DNA of 64,000 bases from Microtetraspora sp. NBRC 13810 (lineage in GTDB: Bacteria > Actinomycetota > Actinomycetes > Streptosporangiales > Streptosporangiaceae): contig NZ_BSRQ01000008.1 in assembly GCF_030268685.1 (NCBI RefSeq), forward strand, positions 320,698-384,697, given 5' to 3'. The notes beneath the pieces are model-generated. The model was not told where the DNA came from and did no database searches. It worked only from the letters and a program-made list of their open reading frames with translations. Positions 48,701 through 56,526 of the stretch are shown here, one piece after another. Both the position numbers and the translations under genes were made by a program. The first letter of the stretch is position 1. Each line of letters begins with the position of its first letter.

Positions 48701-49125
48701 ATGTTGCTGGGCTTGATATCGCGATGTTCGATGTTCTTCAGATGTGCGTGCGCCAGCGCGCTGGCCAGCGGTATCCCGACCCGTGAGAAGAAGTCCCGCC
48801 ACCCCTGGCGGCCCTCTTGCGCTAGCGCGTCAGACCAAGTGTGCTCGGCCCACTCCAGCGCCAGGTAGTAGCGTCCGCGGACCTGGTCCCAGCCTGCCTC
48901 GATCAGACGCACGATATGCGGGTGGGTCAACGACCGGAGGGTCCTGCTCTCACGCTCGAAGAACTGCCTGATGGTTTCGTCCTCGCCATCGGCGTGGAGC
49001 AGCTTTATGGCTACATGTGAGCCGTCGTGGCTATCCAACGCCTTGCGGATCTCCGAGGATGCCCCACCAACTCGAGGCGGCTCACCGGTGATGATTACGA
49101 AGCGATTGTTGACGAGCTCCATCAT
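45715..49125 (-). CDS. mkoA: MkoA-like Ser/Thr kinase - SF1 helicase fusion (Mokosh type I)
   Basis: The protein has 1,136 residues from the ATG at 49125 (MMELVNNRFV). Residues ~10-260 are a complete Hanks-type kinase: Lys 41 (HVAIKLLHA), HRDIKPSNI (134-142) and LADFGIAK (DFG 154-156). The C-terminal half is a COG1112-type Upf1-like SF1 helicase: VEGPPGTGKTTV (Lys 595), CIFDEASKATATE, LVGDTRQLPPL, LSVDSVQGRECDLAIFTVT and RRINVALSRARYG. A fused kinase and helicase next to a PLD protein is the published Mokosh type I layout. The kinase may sense infection and control the helicase-nuclease pair. All key residues are intact, although transposase relics lie on both sides. Confidence 0.8.
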   Translation of the reverse strand: MMELVNNRFVIITGEPPRVGGASSEIRKALDSHDGSHVAIKLLHADGEDETIRQFFERESRTLRSLTHPHIVRLIEAGWDQVRGRYYLALEWAEHTWSDALAQEGRQGWRDFFSRVGIPLASALAHAHLKNIEHRDIKPSNILITSEASVKLADFGIAKLLDVVAGADGGPTMARFGSGVYTPPEPEALLPFVRDVFSFGVVAITSMAETRPVVHAELLPALERLELPAEVRQVLRACVDTDPRARPLNGAVLEIQLQASLGAAGARVARHTNTVWLKMTQSAASKILEWAAGSPDVAMAEAEVMEDLAEECFAEFRSNRDTGLSDRRRFQLLGQKYRLSVVVDEREPTRLVVVAADRPESDWRDRARNRACSVGQLVSFRFGAHKPVGADRGLDTLVEALDEHQEPAAGPEQDLGDLLAGWRRLLDAKEELARAGRQPLEFTDRQERGRQVDFFLAQATDQMLVGEEWEVFAPKLNRVIGRGDVVDQGHEQLTLRFRHDIRDVPPTGRLLPYLGPDKAALSRQREALQRVSARESANPQLHRAIAEPSELPSGASAEIGSWFRKELDDSKRAVVRSALGSSELLLVEGPPGTGKTTVIAEIVQQVLRRDPRTRILLVSQTHIAIDNALQHLEEAGVTGTVRLGRRDDPRISEQAHPLLLERQIKSWVAGIRSNAQRHIAALAASHGLEERHLRAAAIMQELAAVLGDIQHVQSRAAELATQRTGASPLNDDADDAVAARGRLAELIEERDELLEQARRHLAGDLTLGSDPTAADIRHGVEAVVGGSVTSEHLMQLLELQTEWLHRIESDRGMIEAFLRTRTVVAGTAIGFLAQRAVGNLDFDLCIFDEASKATATETLVPLSRARRAILVGDTRQLPPLVEDLLRDNQLMEQYQLSEPLVTTTLFQHLADHLPETAKHLLREQYRMIPPIGNLISACFYDNRLVSPRTGALPGYDKFGKPVLWIDTAPLGSARFEQPGGDSGTSYSNRAEAQQVIKRLQILDAAVGHNLIQPSGGRLEVLLIAPYSQQVEELRRRLATLSPTHLDVLALSVDSVQGRECDLAIFTVTRSNPHGRLGFLGDKHWRRINVALSRARYGLTIIGDAGGCQKTTGALNNVLTYIRTHGDDCEIRDADRP

Positions 49126-49467
49126 CACTCCTCGGCCCTCTGCCACAGTGCTGGTGGCGCGATCATCCTAACCGAATCCCCTCTTCAACGATTTCCGTCG
49201 TCGAATTTTCGATATAGCGCAAAGAAGCACTAATCGTCTGATTTGACGCATTTTTGTCCAGAGGTCGCGGATCTGGGTCGCGGATCAGTGTGGCGAGCTG
49301 GGCGCGAGTGGATTACCTGGCACGGGTCTTGACCGAGCCAGATGATGAATCGGCACCCGCACCGCGAAGCGGCTGAGACCGGTGGCGGCGTGTGTGTGCC
49401 CGAAACTCGGCCGTTGGGGCTGACCTCGGGTTTGGCGTTCCCGTTCTTGCAGGCATGATCGCTGTCC
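49126..49467. other. Intergenic region upstream of mkoA
   Basis: These 342 bases hold the mkoA ribosome site, a less GC-rich stretch around 49170-49260 that may carry its promoter, and a short tandem GGTCGCGGATC repeat (about 49263-49285). No gene is seen. Confidence 0.35.
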
Positions 49468-50160
49468 ATGGCGCTGCGGCTGCTCTATCTGATCTTCGTT
49501 CAACTCGCGGGTTGGGTGGTGCTGCTGGCTCGCTCACAGAGGTCGAAGGACGCGGAGATCCTCCTCTTGCGTCATCAGCTCGCGGTGTTGCGTCGGCAGG
49601 TGGCAAGGCCCCGGCCGTCGTGGGCGGATTGTGCGGTGATCAGCGCGCTGGCGCGGCTGCTTTCTCCAGCCGGTCGGCGGCGGTTGTTCGTGACGCCGGG
49701 CACGCTGCTGCGCTGGCACGCCGATCTCGTACGGCGGCGCTGGACATCAAACGCCGCGCCCAGGGGCGGCCTCCCACCCGCGCCTCCATCCGGACCTTGG
49801 CACTTCGTCTGGCCCGGGAGAACCCGCTGTGGGGATACCGGCGGATCGCCGGAGAACTCGCCGCTCCGGGCTACCGGGTGGGAGCCTCCACGGTGTGGCT
49901 CATCTTGAAGAAGGCCGGCATCGACCCCGTACCGCGACGCGCGGGACCGACCTGGAGCGAGTTCATACGTGCTCAAGCCACGGGGGATCCTGGCGTGCGA
50001 CTTCTTCCACTGCGACACCATGCTGTTCAAACGCCTGTATTGCCCGGTCGTCATGGAGACCAGTACCCGCCGGGTCCACGTCCTTGGTGTCACCGAGCAT
50101 CCGACCGGGTCGTGGGTTGCGCAGCAGGCCAGGAACTTGATGATCGAGCTGGGGGACAGA
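49468..50160 (+). pseudogene. rve-type integrase/transposase, truncated copy 2
   Basis: It begins with an intact start (MALRLLYLIFVQLAGWVVL) and KDAEILLLRHQLAVLRRQV, then needs a frameshift near 49750 for RRAQGRPPTRASIRTLALRL and ENPLWGYRRIAGELAA. A second shift near 49960 reaches [11 protein letters not shown] and [20 protein letters not shown]. It stops at LMIELGDRI near 50155, where it runs into a DNA methylase gene on the opposite strand. It covers the N-terminal and middle parts, whereas copy 1 covers the middle and C-terminal parts. Confidence 0.8.
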
Positions 50161-50668
50161 ATCCGATCGCCCTCCAGCGGCATGAGCATGCTCGCCATAA
50201 GCTGGACGATCCCGCTGGGTGTGTAGTACTCGCCGCGTATTCCATGCCGGGTCGAGAACCGCTCCAAACAGTCTTCGAACAGGTCGTGAGGGCTATCCAC
50301 CAGGTCCAGCGCAAGGACGAGCGCCAGCAACTGCTGGTCGGCTGCGGGGGACAGGCTCGGCAGAAAGATGTCTTTCGCTGGCTGGGACCCGTCGTGCCGA
50401 TCGTTCTCCAGCAGCCGCACCTCTGAAACCAGCTGCGCCAGCGCCTGTCCCGCTCCTTGAACGCCCGCACGGGTGATCAGGCTCTCCCACGTCGGCCATG
50501 GCTGAGCGGTTCCGCATTCTGCTGCTCTTCCATGCCTCGTACGAAGAACACGCGGAGTGCCAGGTGGTACGCGACCGACGGGGAGGCCAAACTGGTCAGC
50601 CCGTCGACCGCGTCCCACACCTTGGTCAGCTTGTGGGACTCGGCCGCATCGGAACGCGTGCCAGTCAC
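50151..50668 (-). pseudogene. N6-adenine DNA methylase, truncated and frameshifted
   Basis: From a GTG at 50668, sharing GTGA with the stop of the small membrane protein gene, it reads SHKLTKVWDAVDGLTSLAS and VAYHLALRVFFVRGMEEQQN. A frameshift near 50505 then leads to [40 protein letters not shown] and [12 protein letters not shown]. It ends at EGDRILSP, the residues just before the SAM-binding motif, where the transposase relic begins. It is an HsdM-like gene cut by an IS insertion, and it cannot make a functional methylase. Confidence 0.75.
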
Positions 50669-50850
50669 AGGACCCCCAGTGAGCTCGCCACCAGAAGACC
50701 CAATGTCATCGTGGCGCCGAATGCCACGGCTCCTCCCTGGATCGCTGCGGGAACGCGGTTCCCCCCGATGCTCCGCAGGATGCCGCCGACCAGCCCCACA
50801 ATGATCGAGAGCGGACCGATCACGATCACAACCCAGATCTTGTCGTTCAC
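50665..50850 (-). CDS. Small two-TM membrane protein
   Basis: The protein has 61 residues from the GTG at 50850 (VNDKIWVVIVIGP), preceded by AAGGAGA at nine bases. Two hydrophobic segments, VVIVIGPLSIIVGLVGGIL and FGATMTLGLLVASSLGVL, are joined by a short basic loop (RSIGGNR). It lies 103 bases after the TIGR04141 gene and is translationally coupled to the broken methylase, so the three likely formed one operon. It could be an effector, holin-like or anchoring subunit. No family is recognised. Confidence 0.6.
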   Translation of the reverse strand: MNDKIWVVIVIGPLSIIVGLVGGILRSIGGNRVPAAIQGGAVAFGATMTLGLLVASSLGVL

Positions 50851-50953
50851 CCGAACCCGTCTCCTTCGAACGGTGCTGAGGGCTACGAAGCCCTCGATCA
50901 ACAGCACGCCGTTTGGGAAATAGCGCGGGGTGGGAGAGCAAGCTCCGCGGGCT

Positions 50954-52615
50954 CTACCCGTCACATGTGCACGGGCGGCCGCGGACACCGACGACCTCGA
51001 TCGTGACTCCCCAAGCCCGGAGGACAGTGGCGGTGTGCAGGAGGGCGACCTGCGCGAAGGGAAAGAGCGTGTCGGCGGTGAGCTCGGTACCGTCCTTCAA
51101 AAGGATCGCCAGCACCACCTTCTTGGGCTGGAAGCCCTCGGGCAGGTTCCACCCGCCGGGAGCCTGCGCCACCTTCTCCCGAAACCCGGCCACGGCCTCA
51201 GGGTCGTGCTGAAGAGCCTGGACCGCCACGAGCACCTGCTTGAGCAGGTGGCTGAGCGCACCGGCCCGGTACGCGCGCTTGGCCATCATCAGCGTGCCGT
51301 CGGAGTAGAGCACGTCGCAGATCTCCACGCCGTTGCCCCGGTGCAGCCGGGTCTTCACGAGCTTCTTGTCCATGCAGAGAAAGCCGCGACCCGAGTTCTC
51401 GATGTCCTCGCAGAAGCGGTGCTCATCGTGCGCGAGGTCCCACGCGGGCAGGTTCTCCGTAGCCGAGGAGACGATCAGCCTCTCCACATGGTCGCGGACC
51501 GTGGCGAGGTAGGCGGGACCGATCTTGTACCAGTCCTCGTCGAGCAGGAAGAACCGCCGGTCGCCCAGCGCCACGTCGGCCTCCACCCACCGCAGAGCAG
51601 TCGAGCACCAGATCACGTCGTCGCTGCGCGCGCGGCTGTCCTCATAGAGAACGACCTTGCCCGCGCGCAGGGCCTCCACCCTGGCGCCAGCCCGCTGCAC
51701 GCGCGCCCGGTCAAGTAGATAGGGGAGGTTGAAGGTGTCGCTCACCTTTCCCTGCCGGCTGTTGACCCGGATCTGAAAGGCACGAGCGGCCAGGTAGTGG
51801 TCCCAACGGCCCTTCGGAACGGCTCCCGTCACCCGGCCCTCGTCGGGCCCACTGAGGAGGTCGTCCAGGGCCTCCTCCAGCCTGGCGATGAGGTTCGTGT
51901 CGGTGATCTCTGTGATGTACTCGACGAACTCCAGGTCCGGGTGCGGGCGTTCCTCGCGGCAGACCCGTGAGATTTCCCGGACGTCGGAGAGGAGGTCCGG
52001 GCCGTCGACTCCGAGGTGCAGCCGGAGCCCGACGCCACCGTGAGCACTGGAGACGCGCGCCCGGCTCCGCGAGGAGACGGTGAGCTTCACACCACTGAGC
52101 CGGCCACCGATCGTGCGGACAATCTGCGCGTGCTCCTCGATCCCGAAGGTCCGCACGGACGCCCCGCCGGGAACCACCGTGATGTCGGTCTTCCCGCTGC
52201 CGGGCGTCTGCCGGACCAGGTCGTTGATCTCGGCGGGGTTGACCTGTCGGATGGCGAAGCGCAGCCCGAAGCGCTTGTCCTTCAGGCGATCGGCGATGAG
52301 GTGGTGGCCGAGCCCGTAGCCGATGGCGTACACCTCGTTGCCCAGGGCGAACATGAGCAGCGATGCGGGGTTGATGCTGGGGCGGGAGACCCAGCGGTGG
52401 CTGGTGCGCCGCAGATCGGGGTACCAGCTCGCCTCGGCCTTGGCGAATACGCCATCGATCATGATCGCGGGCACGCCGAGCTCGTTGGTCAGGATTTCGA
52501 GATCGGCGCTGATCGAAATCAGCTGGGCCATGTCGAGGGCGTCGCACATGGCCTCGACGGTGGGGTCCACGCCCTTGAGGCGGTACAGGGTGCGCTTGGT
52601 GGTGGTGTTGGTCAT
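50954..52615 (-). CDS. TIGR04141 / DUF6119-family sporadically distributed protein
   Basis: The protein has 553 residues from the ATG at 52615 (MTNTTTKRTLYRLKG), preceded by AAGGAG at eight bases; the frame is open further upstream but without a start signal. Hallmarks include LYRLKG at the start, YAIGYGLGHHLIADRL, FGLRFAIRQVNP and VIWCSTALRWVEAD with RRFFLLDEDWYKIGPAYL. The family occurs patchily in bacteria, often in accessory DNA; its biochemical role is unknown to me. Here it heads an apparent operon with a small membrane protein and a broken methylase, and it is divergent from a type I R-M operon. A defence role is an inference from location. Confidence 0.75.
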   Translation of the reverse strand: MTNTTTKRTLYRLKGVDPTVEAMCDALDMAQLISISADLEILTNELGVPAIMIDGVFAKAEASWYPDLRRTSHRWVSRPSINPASLLMFALGNEVYAIGYGLGHHLIADRLKDKRFGLRFAIRQVNPAEINDLVRQTPGSGKTDITVVPGGASVRTFGIEEHAQIVRTIGGRLSGVKLTVSSRSRARVSSAHGGVGLRLHLGVDGPDLLSDVREISRVCREERPHPDLEFVEYITEITDTNLIARLEEALDDLLSGPDEGRVTGAVPKGRWDHYLAARAFQIRVNSRQGKVSDTFNLPYLLDRARVQRAGARVEALRAGKVVLYEDSRARSDDVIWCSTALRWVEADVALGDRRFFLLDEDWYKIGPAYLATVRDHVERLIVSSATENLPAWDLAHDEHRFCEDIENSGRGFLCMDKKLVKTRLHRGNGVEICDVLYSDGTLMMAKRAYRAGALSHLLKQVLVAVQALQHDPEAVAGFREKVAQAPGGWNLPEGFQPKKVVLAILLKDGTELTADTLFPFAQVALLHTATVLRAWGVTIEVVGVRGRPCTCDG

Positions 52616-52817
52616 CGATGTGCTCCTTCTCGCGGAAGGTGCCGGACGTTGGGCCGCGGCACCAGGGAGTGCTGTGAAGAACGGTGCTGCTCGATAACGA
52701 CCAACGAGGGCATAACAGCAGGCATGACACTGATAAGAGGGGTTATCGCGTGCCGCCAAGAAGAAATTTGTCGATCTTGGAGTAGAGTCCGGATCAAGAG
52801 AGACAGGGGGTGGCCAG
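52616..52817. promoter_or_regulatory. Divergent promoter region with a CGATAAC/GTTATCG pair
   Basis: The 202 bases between two divergent operons contain CGATAAC (52692-52698) and its complement GTTATCG (52742-52748), spaced 43 bases apart. GATAA also recurs at 52732. The plus-strand gene encodes an HTH protein, so this could be its operator. I see no convincing -10/-35 pair. Confidence 0.35.
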
Positions 52818-54923
52818 GTGGGTGCTTCAGTCCCGCTGATGTCGATGGCAGAGATCGCGGAGATGGCCGACGTGAAGCGCCCGGTGGTCACCACTTGGCG
52901 GCGCAGGCACTCCGACTTCCCTCGACCGGTGAGCGCCGATACCGGCCAGCCATTCTTCGATGCACGCGAGATTGCCGAATGGCTGGCCGCGACCGGGCGC
53001 CTCGAACGGCACCAGGCGGAAGAGGATCTTAGCTTTTACACGCTCGCCCGGCTCGGAGAGGCGCTGCCCGGCAAGGACTTGATCGCCGCCGTCACAGCCC
53101 TGATTTGCCTGCGGTCCCTTGAAGGCGACGAACCCCTGGCCGACGGCACCGACGACCCCCTGAGCGGATTACAGGACCGCGCAGCTCGGGCGGACTACGA
53201 AGACGAGCTCCTGCGTTCGGAGATCAACGCGATCCCTGTCGGCTGCAGCTGGTTGGCCGGAGTCGTTGACGATCTTGTCGAGGCCGCATACGGCGGTGCC
53301 AACGCCTTCGAGCGGCTGCTTGTCAAGCGTCGCAGGTTCGATGCCTCCGGGCTATACGCCTCCGCCGTCGTGCCCGAGCTCGCCCGACTGATCGCCGGAG
53401 TAAGCGGCGTGAGCGAGAAGGCGCGAGACACCGGCGGTTCTGTGCTGGTGACCGACCTCGCAGCCGGACCAGGTGATTTCCTCGCCGCCGCTGCACGGCT
53501 GTTGCGAGACGACTCCCCGATGTTCACCGCTGCCGAAATTGACCCCTATCTAGTACGGCTGACACGTCGACGGCTGGCCGTTAACGAGATCCCCCTGATG
53601 GATCTGGACATCCGCGTCGGCGCCCAACTGCCCGACGAGACCGGTGACCCCGACGTCATCCTTACTCAGGTGCCCTACAGGCCAGTCGAGGAGCGTTCCG
53701 CGCTTCAAACAATCGCCTGGATGGACGACATCTCCGTACGGTTGGCGACTGGCAAGACCGCCGTGATCCTGGGGCCGGCGGACATTCTGACCGGCGAACT
53801 GAAACCATTCTCGGCGGAGGAACGCAGACGCGCCGATCTGCTCAAGACCGGCATGGTCGAAGCTGTGATCCGGTTGCCGGGAGGACTGGTGCCCTACCGG
53901 CCGGGCTATCAGACGGCCATCTGGGTGCTCAGCGCGGAGCCCGATCCGCGTTGGCAGCGTCGCGTACTGCTGGCAGACGTATCCGAACACTCGCTTACCG
54001 CCGATGTCGTCGATGCCCTGATCGAAGACGTGGTGACATGGCGTCGGCCAGGCTTCATGCCGCAGGAGCATGCACGGCGCTTCGCGGTCCAGGTGAGCAT
54101 TGACGACCTCACCGCTACTCCCAAACCTCTCGTCGCCCGCCCCGCAACCACGATCCAGGCTTCCACGACAACGCCTGCCGACACGATTGCCCGCACGAAC
54201 GAGCTTGAACGCGAGCTCTACTGGTCCGGCGTCCGCGCCTACCTCGGCGGCTCGCCGATCAACAGTGGTCTGGCAGTGAGCGCCGGTCGCAGCGTCCCTA
54301 TGGTCACGCTCGGCAAGCTGACCCGAGACGGGCAGATGCAACTGCGGAAGGGTAGCCGCGTGGAAGCGGAGCATCTCGGCGTGACCGGGAACTACCCGGT
54401 GCTTGGTGCGTTCGAAATCCTCGGTCGCCGCAGGGTCGGCGCGCGGATGATTGACATCCTGACGCTCACCAAGCATTACCCTCGGGCACAGCTCACCCAG
54501 CCAGGCGACGTTATCGTGACGACCGCGATCGAGTTCGGGGTGATGGTTGATCATGAAGGGCGTTCATTGGTGGAGTTCCCCGCACGGATCCTGCGCATCT
54601 CTGATACTGGACGCGACCACTTCACCCCGCGTGTCCTTGCTGCACTCCTCGCCGACAACGCGAGCATCCGAGTGGCTGGCAGCTTGCGACTCGCCCGACG
54701 GCTCGAGGAGCACCGTGTGCCCCAGCTTCAGCCTGACCTCGTCGCCAGGCTCGACCGGCTGCTGGCCGTTCTGGACGAGCGCCGACGTATCGTGCGCGAG
54801 GAGCTCAACATGCTGGATGAACTAGCCGGGCTCACCGTTGCCGGCCTCGGGGCCGGAACTCTTACTCTGAACGCCATAGCTTCTTCGCCGACGATTGATA
54901 AGGAGATTGATGCCCCCGCGTAA
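52818..54923 (+). CDS. HTH - degenerate N6-methylase - TRD fusion, first gene of a type I R-M operon
   Basis: The protein has 701 residues from the GTG at 52818, preceded by AGGGGG; an ATG at 52839 is possible. Residues ~1-65 are a MerR/excisionase-like HTH (MAEIAEMADVKRPVVTTWRR, then FDAREIAEWLAAT). Residues ~190-430 resemble HsdM: DLAAGPGDFLAAA (213-225, SAM motif) is present, but the catalytic NPPY motif reads LTQVPYRP, with Gln 284 in place of Asn. Residues ~460-690 resemble an HsdS target-recognition half (DVIVTTAIEFGVMVDH) with a coiled-coil end (LDRLLAVLDERRRIVREEL). It is probably a non-catalytic regulator or specificity subunit. It overlaps hsdM by 14 bases. Confidence 0.7.
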   Translation: MGASVPLMSMAEIAEMADVKRPVVTTWRRRHSDFPRPVSADTGQPFFDAREIAEWLAATGRLERHQAEEDLSFYTLARLGEALPGKDLIAAVTALICLRSLEGDEPLADGTDDPLSGLQDRAARADYEDELLRSEINAIPVGCSWLAGVVDDLVEAAYGGANAFERLLVKRRRFDASGLYASAVVPELARLIAGVSGVSEKARDTGGSVLVTDLAAGPGDFLAAAARLLRDDSPMFTAAEIDPYLVRLTRRRLAVNEIPLMDLDIRVGAQLPDETGDPDVILTQVPYRPVEERSALQTIAWMDDISVRLATGKTAVILGPADILTGELKPFSAEERRRADLLKTGMVEAVIRLPGGLVPYRPGYQTAIWVLSAEPDPRWQRRVLLADVSEHSLTADVVDALIEDVVTWRRPGFMPQEHARRFAVQVSIDDLTATPKPLVARPATTIQASTTTPADTIARTNELERELYWSGVRAYLGGSPINSGLAVSAGRSVPMVTLGKLTRDGQMQLRKGSRVEAEHLGVTGNYPVLGAFEILGRRRVGARMIDILTLTKHYPRAQLTQPGDVIVTTAIEFGVMVDHEGRSLVEFPARILRISDTGRDHFTPRVLAALLADNASIRVAGSLRLARRLEEHRVPQLQPDLVARLDRLLAVLDERRRIVREELNMLDELAGLTVAGLGAGTLTLNAIASSPTIDKEIDAPA

Positions 54924-56526
54924 GCGCAGCAACGGTCAGATGGGGCTGCCCGGGATGCCCGGTGCACAAACCATGAGCGAACTGCACGAGATTCTTTGGA
55001 AGTCCGCCGACAAGCTCCGCGGTTCCATGGATGCTGCGCAGTACAAGGACTTCGTGCTTGGCCTGGTGTTCCTCAAGTACGTCTCGGACGCCTTCGCTGA
55101 GCGGCGCGAGCAGATTCGCAAAGAAGCCCTGGCCGACGGAGTGCCCGAGTCGCGACTGGAGTCGTTCCTTGAGGACCGAGACGAGTACAAACGCGAAGAG
55201 ATCTTCTGGGTGCCTGAGAACGCCCGCTGGGATGCCCTTGCCGCCCAGGCCAAGACAGGGAATATCGGCGAGCTGATCGACCAGGCGATGGACGCCATCA
55301 TGAGGGCGAACATCGAACTCACCGGTGTCCTACCTAAAATCTTCAACCGAGACAACGTCGACCAGCGCCGACTCGGCGAACTGGTCGACCTGATCAGCGA
55401 CGCGCGCTTTACCGGCCACGATGGCAAGTCCGCACGTGACGTGCTCGGCGAGGTCTACGAATACTTCCTGGAAAAGTTCGCCCGCGCCGAAGGCAAACGC
55501 GGCGGCGAGTTCTACACCCCAGCCAGCGTGGTCAAGCTTTTGGTTGAAGTGCTGGAACCCTATAAAGGCCGTGTCTACGATCCCTGTTGCGGCTCGGGCG
55601 GCATGTTCGTCCAAGCCGAGAAATTCGTCCTAGCCCACCGAGGCCGCCGCGACGACATCGCCGCCTACGGCCAGGAGGCCAACGAGCGCACCTGGCGTCT
55701 GGCCAAGATGAACCTCGCCATCCACGGCATCGCGGGCGACCTTTCCGCCAAGTGGGCGGACACCTTCTACGAGGACAAGCACCCCGACCTGAAGGCCGAC
55801 TTCATCCTCGCCAACCCGCCCTTCAACATGTCGGACTGGCACCGCAGGACAGACGACCCAAGGTGGCGGTACGGCGTGCCGCCAGCTGGAAACGCCAACT
55901 TCGCCTGGATGCAGCACATCATCTCCAAACTCGGTGTGCGAGGCACAGCTGGCGTGGTCATGGCCAACGGTTCCATGTCCTCCCGACAGTCTGGTGAAGG
56001 AGAGATCCGAGCTGCCCTGGTTGAGGCCGACCTAGTTTCTTGCGTGATCGCCCTGCCGCCTCAGCTGTTCCGCACTACCCAGATCCCTGCCTGCCTCTGG
56101 TTCTTCAGCAAGGATAAGTCCGCCCGCAGCGGGCTCATTGACCGCTCAGGCCAGGTGCTCTTCATCGACGCCCGCTACATGGGCACCATGGTCGACCGGA
56201 CTGAGCGCGTTCTCACCAAGGAGGACATTGACAACATCGCCGGGTCCTATCTCGCCTGGCGAGGTACGGCTTCCGCTCGTCAGGCGGGCTTCGTCTACGC
56301 TGACGACCCCGGCTTCTGCTACAGCGCGGACCTCGACGAGATCCGCAAACACGACCACGTCCTCAGCCCGGGCCGCTATGTCGGCGCCGCGGAAGTCAAC
56401 GACATCGACGATGAACCCCTTGGGGACAAGATCGATCGCCTAGCTCAGGAGCTGTACACCCAGTTTGAAGAGTCCAGTCGCCTCGAGCGGGTCGTCCGCG
56501 AGCAGTTGGGGAGACTCGATGTCTGA
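54910..56526 (+). CDS. hsdM: Type I restriction-modification N6-methyltransferase HsdM
   Basis: The protein has 538 residues from the ATG at 54910 (MPPRKRSNGQMG), preceded by AAGGAG at five bases. The N-terminal helical domain is typical (LHEILWKSADKLRGSMD, KDFVLGLVFLKYVSDAF). Motif I is YDPCCGSGGMF (224-230) and motif IV is FILANPPFNMSDW (Asn 302), so it should be catalytically competent. With HsdS it methylates adenine in the bipartite target and protects host DNA. It overlaps the upstream fusion gene and hsdS. Confidence 0.93.
   Translation: MPPRKRSNGQMGLPGMPGAQTMSELHEILWKSADKLRGSMDAAQYKDFVLGLVFLKYVSDAFAERREQIRKEALADGVPESRLESFLEDRDEYKREEIFWVPENARWDALAAQAKTGNIGELIDQAMDAIMRANIELTGVLPKIFNRDNVDQRRLGELVDLISDARFTGHDGKSARDVLGEVYEYFLEKFARAEGKRGGEFYTPASVVKLLVEVLEPYKGRVYDPCCGSGGMFVQAEKFVLAHRGRRDDIAAYGQEANERTWRLAKMNLAIHGIAGDLSAKWADTFYEDKHPDLKADFILANPPFNMSDWHRRTDDPRWRYGVPPAGNANFAWMQHIISKLGVRGTAGVVMANGSMSSRQSGEGEIRAALVEADLVSCVIALPPQLFRTTQIPACLWFFSKDKSARSGLIDRSGQVLFIDARYMGTMVDRTERVLTKEDIDNIAGSYLAWRGTASARQAGFVYADDPGFCYSADLDEIRKHDHVLSPGRYVGAAEVNDIDDEPLGDKIDRLAQELYTQFEESSRLERVVREQLGRLDV

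Noticed and set aside
49392..50426. A single 344-residue gene spanning the transposase relic and beyond
   Set aside because: Only about 85 residues resemble the transposase; the rest reads through the truncated methylase on the opposite strand.
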